From positions 5,499,011 through 5,563,010 of the forward strand of contig JAQFVV010006221.1 in NCBI GenBank assembly GCA_028023455.1: a DNA stretch of 64,000 bases. Reading direction: 5' to 3'. Source of the stretch: Epiperipatus broadwayi (taxonomy: Eukaryota > Onychophora > Udeonychophora > Euonychophora > Peripatidae). Of the stretch, positions 1 to 10,840 are shown piece after piece. The position numbers and the translations under genes are program-made. The stretch's first letter is position 1. Each line of letters begins with the position of its first letter. Below the pieces are notes generated by a model. The model ran no database searches, was not told the DNA's origin, and saw nothing but the letters and a program-made list of their open reading frames with translations.

Positions 1-827
1 AAGGAGGCGATTTTAATAAATAGAAATAAAATGAATATAATTAATAGACAAGCTGCTAACGTTAAAACTTGAGTTTCATGAGATTTGAGTTGATAACGTT
101 TGTTTCTATGTTTTTTGAATTTAAAATGGCTGTTGAGGACTGTTAAGGAATTAACCAAAAATACTTCTACAGATTGAAAGGTTGTATATAATAATTAATT
201 ACCGTTATATTTATTATTTTTATTGTTATATATATATATATTAATGTAGTAATTCATAAATGCAAAATTTTTTTAAAAAATAACTAGCACTTATTTTATT
301 TCAAACAACAATTGTTAAATACTCATAAATTATTAACAATCATATGTTTGATATAAATGTTTTGATAAAAAATAATTTCAAGAGGTGTAGGTATATATGT
401 TAAAATGTTATATAAACACCGATTTCATGTATTTCAGCATTCATGGAAAGATATGGAGCTAACTACCTTGGCTATGGATAACTTAATGTTCATCATTAAA
501 TTAGTTTCTTTCTCACCTTATCCTAAAAGATTCTATTTAACATGGGATGACTTCTTGTACTCATCACTAATTATCCTGTTCTGTTCATGGCATAGTCATC
601 CATCATCAAAATTTTATATTCCCTAATCAACATTTAATTTCTTGTTTTCACACATTTGGACATAGACTGTTGCAACGTCCATATCTTTATTGATTTTTTG
701 TTTTGCTTGTATTTAAAATGGGATTAATTTTGCATTTAATAAATATAATAGTAAAAATTAGCAATGCAAGTCAATTGCAATTTTATTATTTAAAAATATG
801 ATTTTAAAATGATTATTATTTTAATAG
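1..827. other. AT-rich non-coding stretch, probable intron
   Basis: No coding or RNA gene is supported here. The stretch is AT-rich with short TA microsatellite runs near 220-240. The open frame at 405-626 shows no recognisable motif. Because a plausible splice acceptor lies at 826-827, this is most simply the 3' part of an intron of the host gene whose exon follows. Confidence 0.5.
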
Positions 828-925
828 GATTTGTACAAACCGCAACGTCAGTATCGCCGACAAGATGCACTAAAAATAAAGGAAGAAGAAACTAGAGTTC
901 AATCCACTCTACTTGAATATGGAAG
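828..925 (+). CDS. Probable internal exon of an unidentified host gene
   Basis: A 98-base open segment follows a T-rich tract ending in AG (826-827) and is followed by a GT donor at 926. It encodes about 32 residues rich in charged and polar amino acids, including the stretches KPQRQYRRQ and KIKEEETRV, ending LLEYG plus two bases of an Arg codon. Composition is less AT-biased than the surroundings. The next exon-like segment (14968-15004) completes that Arg codon and stays open. I do not recognise the protein; the Arg/Lys/Glu-rich helix-like composition gives no function. The donor GTTGTA is weak. No start or stop codon is visible, so the gene extends beyond both ends. Confidence 0.5.
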
Positions 926-929
926 GTTG

Positions 930-3100
930 TAATTAATTACTTTTCTTTTACAATTTATATTTGCACATTTAATTTTTAATTAAATTATTAAGTATAGCAA
1001 TTAGCTTAACAATTGCTTAATATGGAATCATTATTTTTCTTTTTTTTCACAACCGTTATTTATTTAAGATTTAGATCTATATTTAGATTTTTAGTTAGAC
1101 CGAAATGTGAAGGTACTTCTAACTTTGTATGTAAATGGAGTGACTTTTTTTATTGTTGTATTTCTAAATTGTTTAAAATAATAATAATAATAATTGAGGA
1201 AAATAAGTTACTATCATTATCATAAGAATTTATTAGCTTTGTGTCACGTAGCCATGGCGGAAGGCGGACTCAGAACTTATGGGTTGACGTTCATTCAAAG
1301 ACTCCTAGTGCTCAAACATCATGACTTCGTAACCAACTATTTGATCAAATTTCTGTTTAATTTTTTAACATAATCATTTTATATTTGAATATGGCTTTAT
1401 TTATTTATTTTTTCTAGCACTGCTTTGGAATATTTTTAAAATTCTTTGAACAAAATTTCGTTTGATGCTAATAGAATTGTACTCGTAATTAACTGAAAAA
1501 GGTAGGAACTTGCATTTGGTACCACTCGTCCAAATAACCAAAACATTATCAACAGAATCTAAGATATAGGCTGATATTAGATACATTATTTCCATTGTTA
1601 CTTTTAATGTTTATAATGAGATTATCGTGTTCAGGGTTCGTGAGAGGTGGGCTAGCAATAAGTGGGAGATGCGTAGATAATCTGAGATATGCTATTAGCA
1701 TTCTTTAACAAATATCATGAAAAACTATTGGATAATAACAACCAGCATGGTCTTGAAATAAATACCTTAAAAATCAATGCCATGATTATAGATTGTAACA
1801 AATAACAATTCCTTCAAAGTAAAAGTGTTGTGGATTTTGAAGCGGTAATTTGAATACCTGGATTCTAACATAGGTACGAACAGAAAGTATGCGGAAGAAT
1901 CGTAATAGCAGTGACACAGTTGTCTAAAAATGTGAACAGATTGAAATATTTCAAGATTCACCAAATAAAAATGGGTTAGTTATTTGATTTATCAATTGGC
2001 GTATATGTGACCAAAACTTGGCTATTCAAAAAATCAGATGAAATAAAAGATGGATGCATTTAAGATGTGATGCTATTAAAGAATGCTTCTAATTTCCTAT
2101 AGAAATAATGTGTTTATTGTAAAAAAAAGCTGCAAGCCAATAAGAGATTATCTATACAAATAGAAAGATGTATTATGATATATTTTAAAATATAATGAGA
2201 AGACAAATAAGAAAAATCTGTCATTAAAAGAAAAGCAGATCAACATCTGTGTGGTTTGCTTTCCAAGGCAAAGGACAGATTAGATTAGGCAGATTATTGA
2301 GTGATTTCCGTAATCATATTGCCCAAAATTGAGTACTATAGAGAAGAACTATCATGTACTTCATATGATAGTGTCATACTTTTTTGAAGATGAGAGATTA
2401 AGATGATTAATTAGAGAAAAATATTAAATAATAGTTAAACAAATTGAAGACTTTTTTTAAAGAAAAAGTATATGATAATTCATAGTCTGAACATGCATGT
2501 AAATATGTACACTCATCCTAGAAACCTTTTACTTTTTTACTTACATTATCGTTTATGATATTAGAAGTTTATTCTGTGAATCATAAATAATTAAAGAACG
2601 CATGGTTTGAATAAAACTCGTATTATTTTGGAAAGTTGGAAATAACTAACGATAAATGTAGATTATGAAATTGATCATTTTTTAAGCATCACACATCTTA
2701 ATATTTTTCTAACATAACCATCATCTTCCCCAAATGCAATGATGCTAACAATAGACATTCCTCCCTCAATTTTGACGTATACCAGGGAGACAGGGGGTGA
2801 AAAAAGTTTTAGCGAACTGCTCAGAATCAATACTGTACTGATTCTTTTTTAAAATAATGAATTATTAATAAAAAAATTTCTTCCATTGAAACAAAATCAA
2901 TAATTATCATTTTGTTTTCTAGTGCATTGGGAAAGCTTTGTGAGTTTTATGTATGCATTTATAGCATCTATAAATTTTGCATTTTTGGACATTTCTTAAA
3001 GAAATGCATTCATCATAGTAATAAAACTGTAATTATTAATTTTTTTTGTTGCGTTATTTATAATAGAATCTGATAATGATAGGTGGTAAATCATTTATTT
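930..3100. other. Intron or intergenic DNA, no gene seen
   Basis: Nothing coding is supported. One block (about 1205-1370) recurs at 3238-3365 and is listed separately. Remaining sequence is AT-rich unique-looking DNA, possibly very old element debris that I cannot assign. Confidence 0.4.
1205..1370 (+). repeat. Dispersed repeat, copy 1 of 2
   Basis: Shares the block AAGTTACTATCATTATCATA and the following CATGTAACCATGG-like stretch, and ends in the same TTTCTGTTTAATTTTTT-type tract as 3238-3365. The second copy lacks some 40 bases present here. Family unknown. Confidence 0.5.
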
Positions 3101-3119
3101 GAACTATTATATTCACATA

Positions 3120-3445
3120 GTCGCATAAGAATAATTTTTTGGATATATATATATATACATATTTTAATTATTTTGCAATTGTCGCCATCAATCTACAAAA
3201 TAGAAGTATATACAACTGATATATATATTTAAAAATCACTAAGTTACTATCATTATCATAAGAATTTATTTATTTTATTTCATGTAACCATGGTGGAAGA
3301 TAGACTTAGAACTGTTATGGATTGATGATCAACTATTTAATCAATTTCTATTTAATTTTTTTGACAATTATTTTGTAATAGTCACCATCATTCTATAAAA
3401 TAGAAATAAATACAACATATATATATATTTAAAAATCACTAAACA
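3120..3445 (+). repeat. Dispersed repeat, copy 2, with internal direct repeats
   Basis: Contains the second copy of the 1205-1370 block (3238-3365). A neighbouring block with a TA-microsatellite core and the tail ATTTAAAAATCACTAA is duplicated at about 3165-3240 and 3365-3440. The pattern looks like a partial tandem duplication of a non-coding repeat. No open frame is supported. Confidence 0.5.
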
Positions 3446-3839
3446 TATACCCATTTATTATAATTATACGATGGACTATTTCCATCATCTAGTTGAATTG
3501 CTAAATGTTTGTTAAAAAATTCACATTTTATTTATATTTTTCCAAATACATTCCCATTAGGAGGTTAGAATAGAAAATAATGTTTAAAGTGATATTATTT
3601 CCCTACTTGATCAAGAACAATCAAATGTAGAAATTAAACTAACATTTAGATTTGCGAATATTGAATTTAGGTTCTTTATAGCCAGATAAGTTATTATGTT
3701 GAAGGTAGAAGTCAGTAAATTTTTATATACTTGTCTCTGAAGGTCTTCTTGATTTCTCCATTTTTTTCTTTTAAAAGAAACATCAATGAATAGTTTCCAA
3801 ACATGGATTATCATATATGAGCAGCTTAATTTTTTTTTT

Positions 3840-5300
3840 TTTTTTACTTTTTACTCTCTGCTCATATTTTTGTGTTTCCCAAACACTTGCTCATTTGTGT
3901 ATGCATGACCTGTTACTTTGGACATATCTACCTTTCTCACTCTACTTTTTGGTTTGTGTTTTTTTAATCGTTTTTCAATGATACGGATTATTGCAACTAA
4001 TATTTGTCCACATTTACATGGCACTTCATATTTGCATTTCTTGTTTTTCAATATTTTAGGTTTAGGTTTTATAGTTTAGGATTCCTCACAGTATGCTAAA
4101 GTTTTGAAAAATTGTTCTGATATATCGAGTGCAGATTTTTTTTAGTTTGATATTTCTGCTATATGTGGATATAATATAGTACCTGTCACAGTAGTTTTTT
4201 CTTTTATTATGGCCTTTTCTTCTTCCAAGTCAAGGTCTTCTGAACAAACTTCTTTTGTTCTGCTCCATAATGATAGTATTATTCTACTTTTTGAATTTCC
4301 ATCATCAGATTGGATATATATGCTAAGTATTTTCATTTGTGTAAACTTTCTGCAAACAGTAATATTTAAACATGCCATTTTTTTTCAAATGCCATTGTGA
4401 ACTTAAATGAAGGTGATGGGTTATTGATATGTATTCAAATTGTTTGTAATGATGTTTGACCTCATGGCAAAAAATGAATGTATTGACATTGTGATAGCAT
4501 GGAGATTAAGTAATATTTATAATTGTGGTTTCAAGCTGTTCCATGTAGATAGTATTAATTTGGTGATAGTTGATGGACTTTAAAGTTCTATCTTGATTTG
4601 TTGAATAATATTTTTGTCTTATTGAAAGTATGTTTGTTGTTATGTAAAATGTTAAAGAATTTTGTTATATTATCGGTAGGAAGAGTTATTCTGGGTTGTA
4701 TGCTATTTTCTTCATTTAATCTTTTTTTTAAACAATTGACCATACTTTTTCACAAGGTACATTTATAATTAAACTTTTCACATCAAAGCTTACTAAAATG
4801 TTATTTTTTTTTTAAATTCTGTATTAATTCCACAAAATGCTTAGAATCTTTGTCAAAGGACTTTATCTTATATTCCAAAGGATTAAGAATTTTATCAAGA
4901 AATTTTGACAAATTTTGATATAATGAGTTTCTACAACCAATAATAAGTTTTAATGAAATATAATTTTTACGGGGTTTAGATCAATTATAAAGATGTTTTC
5001 GTTAATTTATCCTTTTCAGAATCACTGAATTGTTGCTATGCTTTTTAAGTAATATTTTTAGTTTTGTTTCTGTAACTAAATAAGATTTTCACTTGCATTT
5101 TTATATTAATCTGCTCACTAGTTTAGGAGATTTAATAGCTTCAATCTTAATATAGGTGATCTTTGATTTATGTTGCCATTATCTTGCATTTTTATCATTC
5201 TCCAGCAGAAGTTTGCTACCACTTTTTGAGCTAATTTTTGCATTATCTTCCTTAGTTATTGAATGGAATGTTAGATAGTGTGATGGCAAAACTTAATCCA
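3840..5300 (-). pseudogene. Decayed Penelope-like retroelement (RT and GIY-YIG pieces)
   Basis: Read on the minus strand, 4733-4806 encodes NILVSFDVKSLIINVP, which matches reverse transcriptase motif A of Penelope-like elements. Further along, near 4142-4200, comes TGTILYPHIAEIS, the connector seen between RT and endonuclease in that family. Then 3851-4051 encodes VPCKCGQILV followed by IEKRLKKHK, the Cys-bearing start and the R-x3-H-like helix of the GIY-YIG endonuclease. Order and spacing fit a Penelope-like element. Numerous frameshifts and stops make it inactive, and the N-terminal part is not recognisable. Outer limits are approximate, and I see no LTR-like flanks. Confidence 0.65.
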
Positions 5301-7540
5301 AATTTCAGCATCAATTGATGTTTGGAACTAAGATTTTTAACTGAAATACCCACCAGATATTTGATTCGTTGTGAGATTGGGTAGATTTATATGATTCTTC
5401 TTATTTCATTTTTTCATGTAATTTAGAATATGATTTTTTGCTGATTTGTGAAGTCTTCATCAATTAGTTTATATTTGTAAGTTACTTAATGGAACTTGAT
5501 ACTTGAAAAATCTTTGGCATTTTTTTATTTAACAGAGCTTTATTTATTTTCCTGAATGATTTTTTTAGCTTTTTGGAAGTTGTTTTAAGCCTTTAGAGAC
5601 AATTCCTTCATATTTACATTTGCACAGGAAAAAGAAATTTCAGTAACGTCAGAGTTTGATATATTATTGAGCCTATACTAAGAACTTATTGTTTGTCTGA
5701 AGGTTTGGGATTGCATTATCTAATTGATTTATTAAAGATTTTTATTCATTAAACTTCAACATTAATAAAAAAAAAAAAAGGAGAACCCAGGTCTCTTATA
5801 GATAGGTCTATAAAATTTTCAGTTGTCTTTTGTTTTTGACAGAAAGCTTAGTTGGTTAGAGTTTCACCTTAAATTCTGTATTTATGAATCTTAAAGTGAC
5901 CGTTCACTTCCTTTGCTAAATTGTAATTGATCAGGGCAAAAATCCGAAGAAGAGGAGAATATCAGTGCTCAAAATATTGTATTTATATGAATCTATACAT
6001 TATTATTAGCAGTTGAATGACTATGGAAAATTTATCTGAAAATATTTAATAGTTGAAATAGATGATGGAAAAAGTCCAACTTCTAGCTACAAGTATAATG
6101 CCATCGTATTCAACCTTCAGAAAAATAACACATTTATTGTTATTACAGATATATCTAGTTGTAATGCATGTATTTTATATACAACCAGCTATTTTTTTGA
6201 TCAATTCTTATCGAAATAAATAAGATAGAATTATATTTTGCTTTTCCGAATGCCGTTTATATCATTTTGAAATATAAATGTGGAGTTTCAACTGTTGTTA
6301 CCTTTTCAAGGAAGCACCAATACTAATTGAATGGCAGCAGATATAAATGCTTATTTTTGAACAACCCCCTCAATCAATCTGTATTTGACAGCAGAATTCT
6401 TCTGGATATTTTAATTATGGGTCATAGAATGCAATTATCAAACTTTTTTATTGTATGGGTGTATGAGCATGTGGATTTATAGCAACAATAGTAGGGTTAA
6501 ATTTGTGAAAGATTTGCATTATATGCTTAATTATAACGACAATGTTGAATTAGAGCTTCATTAATTAATAAGCTTGCAGAAACTAGTTGAATCTTTCCCT
6601 TCATCTTACTTTATTTTTATTATTTCCCCAATATGTATTTCTTTGGTTCTTCATACATGACTCCATGAGTTATTTACCACTATTATGATTTGATTATAAG
6701 AAATCACTTCTTAGTTTTTTTTTTCATCACTATGGAAATAGCGCATACTTCAAAGATCGCTACCTTAAGATTTGAGGGTGTATGGAAATTCAATTGGCCG
6801 TAAGTGTTTTTATATGCATTCAAAGTAACGTTTTTACACCTTACCTGAAGTACTATTACATACTAATAATTGTAAGCCCATCGCCATGCTTCCCTATACA
6901 TCTTGGAAGGTGAAAACAATTGCAAAAGGGTAGGTTCCAGAACCATTTCACACAAGTCACGTGAAAAGACATGTTTGCAGGAGAACAGTTATGAGAGTAA
7001 TAAAATGGCTGTCATTGTACATTGTTTTGGAAATCATAATCTTGGTTTGCTCAGACTAGTGTATGTAAACTATCCCCCCCCCTCCGCATGCCAGCGCTAC
7101 GCGCTGAAGTGTATAATATGATTAAAAAAATGTAATTTAGAAAATAATGTTGGTTTGTAATTTTTTTAAAAATACTTTGAAAAATTGTCGGAGAACAGAA
7201 AGCAAAAAATTATCAGCCCGGTAACATTACATTTTCTTATTTTTGCAAGCAACAATGCCGTCAAACGGCCACATTATTCCAAGTACACGACTATCTTCTA
7301 AACTTATTTTAATCACCATTTGCTTTATAATACATTGCAAATTTTATGAACCAAAAAAGAAATATATTTGCCACCATTTTTCAAGCAATTTTAAATTGTC
7401 TACTTCATCAGCTATCTGTATCTTATTTTTGAAGGTATGAAGATTAATTAATAACATTATTTCTGGAAACATGTTTAATTTTTTTTTTAAAAAAATCTGT
7501 TGCTATCTATTTGTATGAACAAAGAATGTTACTGATATAT
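5300..7540. other. No gene seen
   Basis: AT-rich DNA with poly-A (5766-5779), poly-C (7074-7082) and other homopolymers. The open frames at 6903-7121 and 7243-7440 show no family motif and are probably chance. Part of 5300-5650 could be the decayed N-terminal region of the Penelope-like element upstream of it on the minus strand, but I cannot show this. Confidence 0.35.
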
Positions 7541-7560
7541 TTATATATTTGACTATTTCG

Positions 7561-7747
7561 TATTGAGTATTGAATGTCTTTAGAAAAAAATTAACTTCAT
7601 TTAAATTGTCAAAGAATTTCGACTGTCAGTAATAACACACAGGTTAGTATATGCATATACTAACTTATGTGCTATTACTAACAGATAAACGTACTTTGCA
7701 AATTTAAATAAAGTTAAATTTTTCTAAAGACATTCATTACTCAATAC
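7561..7747. repeat. Foldback (inverted) repeat, about 90-bp arms
   Basis: Arms at about 7561-7652 and 7655-7747 are reverse complements with small indels. The centre is the perfect palindrome GTTAGTATATGCATATAC (continuing TAAC) around 7653. The outer parts pair TATTGAGTATTGAATGTC with its complement near 7729-7747. This is MITE-like; the superfamily is not determinable because no clear target duplication is visible. Confidence 0.7.
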
Positions 7748-8240
7748 TAGTTGATGGAAATAATCCACTATATAAATATAATTAAAATATCATCATCACA
7801 AACCTTCAGGAAAAGAATGTTACTGATACTTACAGTTTTCTGAGACTATCTGGAAGTACAGTGCTATTATAATGTATTACTTGTTTTTGTATATAGCAAT
7901 GCAAGATACTGTGCTTCTATTTGGAGAGGCAAATCAGACTAATAGATACTTTCTTAAAAAATTAATTGCCCTGCATATTATCATTGGAATACTAAATTCC
8001 ACATCCATCTCTTAGCTTTAGTTTTAAGTAATACCACTCACAAGAAGCTATCTTCAGAAAATATTAGCAACAAAATAAATTATGATCAACTATTTCATGA
8101 AAAATCGTTAATTCTCCATCACCTTTATTTGAACAGTAATAAACTCTCCTTACAGTAGTGCCACCCAGTGCACGCCATAGTAATTAATGGATGCAAGAAG
8201 GTTTGTGCATAAAATACTTATCTACTGCCTACTAATCCAA

Positions 8241-8286
8241 TATCCCCAGACTAGTTTTTAGCTTGTAGCTTTCATCAGTGAGGAAC
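8241..8286 (-). ncRNA. Hammerhead ribozyme motif, G12 mutated
   Basis: Minus strand: CTGATGA (8272-8278) is followed by a three-pair stem II with loop UACAA, then AAAA where GAAA is required, the self-complementary ACTAGT as stem III, and a GUC cleavage triplet ending at 8249. The stem I strands TGGGGA and TCCTCA form six pairs with one G-U. The layout is a complete type I hammerhead, but the G12 to A change should abolish activity. Confidence 0.6.
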
Positions 8287-8419
8287 CTTGGATCTGAAAG
8301 GACTTCACCTAGATCAGAGCCACCTTTTACTTTTTTATTTAACTATAAAGCTATGAGTCCAAAATGAAAACAGGTGTTTTCAATCCTAAGATCTAGGTGC
8401 AGTGCTCTCATATCCAAAG

Positions 8420-8463
8420 CTCCTCACTGATGATGGCCACAAGCCAGAAACTAGTCAGGAGAT
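8420..8463 (+). ncRNA. Hammerhead ribozyme motif with intact catalytic core
   Basis: CTGATGA at 8427-8433 is followed by stem II TGGC/GCCA (8434-8437 with 8443-8446, loop CACAA), then GAAA at 8447-8450, stem III ACTAGT (8450-8455) and C at 8456, giving GUC. All conserved core bases are present. Stem I is weakened: only about three of seven positions pair, because the strand reads AGGAGAT where sister copies have TGGGGAT. This is probably a real family member with an impaired stem I. It is the inverted partner of the 8241-8286 motif. Confidence 0.7.
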
Positions 8464-8635
8464 ATTGAATGAATAGGCATTAGCTAGGGATTTTATGCAC
8501 AAATCTTCTTGCATCCATTGATTACTCTGGTTGGCACAGGGTGGCTCTACTGTATGGGGACCTTGTTACCATTTTAAAAACTTGTGTAAGCATAGGAAAT
8601 AGTAATCATGTGGTGTTTAATGGTTTAACTTGATT

Positions 8636-8940
8636 TGAATCATGAAATTCTTTCACGGTAGTTTGTCAACTAAAAAGAATTTCTGTTTAAAAGTATGAAT
8701 GGTAAGATAGTCAAACTGCATCTTTAAGAACAAATATCTTATAGTAGATTGTTTTTATTCTGAAAATACTGAGCACGTAAACCACTTAAGGACAGAACAA
8801 AATTGTTGCATCTGTTTATTCCAGAAAGGAACTATGAGTGCTTTTCTTCTCTGATATACAGTTGATAGTTATTGAAGTATTCCAGTAATATGTCTAAATG
8901 CACTAAAACACAGGTATTAGTGAAGCTAATTACAGATAAT
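8636..8940. other. No gene seen
   Basis: AT-rich sequence between the foldback element and the next hammerhead-like motif. No motif or open frame is supported. Confidence 0.4.
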
Positions 8941-8949
8941 AAAATTAAT

Positions 8950-8993
8950 GGCTGAGCGCTTTCGAGAAGTTTTGTCTTCTCATAATCATAGCC
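8950..8993 (-). ncRNA. Degenerate hammerhead-like motif
   Basis: Minus strand: stem I strand GGCT (8990-8993), core ATGATTA (8983-8989) against CTGANGA, a one-base insertion, stem II GAGAAG/CTTCTC with loop ACAAAA (six perfect pairs), GAAA (8960-8963), stem III AGCGCT, then C (CUC) and AGCC pairing with GGCT. All helices close. Two core positions differ (C3 to A, G8 to U). It differs in sequence from the other motifs, so it is probably from another, perhaps Penelope-related, family. Confidence 0.5.
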
Positions 8994-9041
8994 AGCGAGT
9001 TGAATGAACACAATATGATGAGTATTTAAAGTCAGTTAGAG

Positions 9042-10481
9042 CAGTGGTCTTCAACCACTGGACTGCGGACCGGCACCGGGCCGCAGAACTTTTCTGGAGG
9101 TCCGTGCGCTAGACTGGGAAAAAAGTTTATAATAACAAAATACAGTAATAAGATTTTAAACTTTTAATTAATATAAACAATTTTTATTTATTTTTTCATC
9201 GCATTTTTACCCGATTTAAAAAAAAGAAACAGAACAAAAACAAAATCTAATCAATCATATATAAATTAATTTGTTTTTTTATTTATCACAGACGTTTATG
9301 GGGGGGGGGATAGAAAAAAGTTTTTTATTATACAAACCCCCGGTTGTCTTTTGATAGCCAATCACAGCTGCTTGTCAGCATTGTTAAAATAATAAAATAT
9401 AACGTGATTTTTTTTGATCTCTTAAATTTTTTCTACTCTCTTTTAATATTTCATTTTTAGTGTTTTTTTTTTTTGGCTATACGATTTTTTTTTTTTGGGA
9501 TTTAACTTTATTTTTGAAATCAATTTTTATTACCTTTTGTTAAAAATAAAAACCAAACAATAAGTTCTGTCTCAAACTTTTACAAAGTATATACACCCTC
9601 ACCACCTCAAAATAAAGTAAGATCAAAACTTTTGACTTTTTCAAGTTTCGTTTTCTTTTTTTTTTTTGTTTAAAAATACGCCCACTTTTTTTTGGCCTAT
9701 AAGGCGATATTTTTTTTGGCTTTATTTGTATATCGCTAAAATACTAAAACTTTTATTTTTAAAAATTTCTGTTACCTTTTTTTAAAAATAGAAACAAACA
9801 AAAAATAACTTTGGTGTCTATCTTTTGTCTCAGTGATGACAAAGTATTTTTCAAAACTTTTGACTTTTTCAAGTTTCGTTTTCTTTTTTTTTTTTTGTTT
9901 AAAAATACACCCACTTTTTTTTGGCCTATAAGGCGATATTTTTTTTGGCTTTATTTGTATATCGCTAAAATACTAAAACTTTTATTTTTAAAACCAATTT
10001 CTGTTACCTTTTTTTAAAAATAGAAATAAACAAAAAATAACTTTGGTGTCTATCTTTTGCCTCAGTGATGACAAAGTATTTTTCAACCCACTCCCCCCCC
10101 CCCCAAATAAAAATAAAATAAGATCAAAACTTTTGACTTTTTCAACATTTAGGTGAATAACATTTTATTCTTGCATATTTTAACAATGAAATAATAAATA
10201 TAAAATGCAAGCACATTAATGAGAACGATTGTTATTGTACTTGTTTTCTGTAGCCGTATGACTGTGCAACTCGAGAAAGAGTGTTCAACATGTGAAGGTA
10301 AGCAACACCATTACAATACACAATAACTAGTATGCTGTTTTGGTCAGTTATAAGAATTATGCTTATCTAAGGCTAAGCAGGTTACATCTTTAAGAAAATT
10401 TATCTGTAAACTTCTGCTGGTCCACGAAATCTTATTCTTATTTTTGTCGGTCCGCAGGTGTGAAAAGGTTGAAGACCACTG
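9042..10481. mobile_element. Non-autonomous hAT-type DNA transposon
   Basis: Terminal inverted repeats begin CAGTGGTCTTCAACC and end GGTTGAAGACCACTG, with further pairing of the GGACCG/CGGTCC blocks inside. The element is flanked by the exact 8-bp duplication AGTTAGAG (9034-9041 and 10482-10489). An 8-bp target duplication and a CAGTGG-type end are characteristic of the hAT superfamily. No transposase is recognisable in the 1440 bases; the interior is poly-T-rich with a tandem duplication, so it must be mobilised in trans. Confidence 0.88.
9621..10120 (+). repeat. Tandem duplication inside the hAT element
   Basis: Two units of about 229 bases, plus a third partial start at 10121, share GATCAAAACTTTTGACTTTT at their beginning and GGCCTATAAGGCGATA in the middle (9694 and 9923). 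The units are nearly identical, so the duplication is younger than, or homogenised since, the element's arrival. A 12-base poly-C run near 10091-10104 separates parts of the second unit. Confidence 0.8.
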
Positions 10482-10489
10482 AGTTAGAG

Positions 10490-10840
10490 AATCCACTTTT
10501 TGGAGAAAAGCATTCTTCTGGTTTATAGCATGAGTATTGTTAGCTATAAGTCATGCTTCTTTAACTTTACGTTTAGATTCATGGCGCTCTTTGCAAGTGA
10601 TGGTGGCAGAAGACAGTTCGAATGTGAAACAATTTTGAGATTGTTAAAACTTCCAAAATTGATTTACCATGAATATATATTAATCTAATCATTTCTTCAA
10701 CTTGTTTTCCCATATGATAAATAAGTAAATTACATTCATTGTTGAATTTGTTTGAATGCACTGTAATATTATAGTAGACAGAATACATGTTTAATTAAGA
10801 ATATTGATTTTAAACGTCAACTTTTTTTGTGCAGCGAAGA
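10490..10840. other. No gene seen
   Basis: Sequence between the hAT element and a decayed LINE. The short open frames at 10500-10688 (+) and 10579-10788 (-) overlap each other and carry no motif. Confidence 0.35.

Larger units (their letters stand above)
8141..8635. mobile_element. Foldback element carrying two hammerhead motifs (carrier copy 1)
   Basis: Two inverted monomers (about 8141-8310 and 8385-8560) share the TIR-like block ACAGTAGTGCCACCC, the segment ending in the GCATAAAAT box, and the ATCTAGGTGCAGTG-like segment. A unique tail (about 8560-8635) ends in CATGTGGTGTTTAATGG, matching the outer end of the better-preserved 49178-49490 copy. Each monomer contains a hammerhead-like motif (listed separately). 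No open frame. The target duplication is not clear in this older copy. Confidence 0.65.

Noticed and set aside
10252-10303. Exon-like segment with acceptor TTTTCTGTAG and donor GTAAGC inside the hAT element
   Set aside because: The 44-base segment is open when joined to the 828-925 exon but throws the 14968-15004 exon into a stop, and it lies wholly within a non-autonomous transposon. Probably chance splice signals; at most a cryptic exon.
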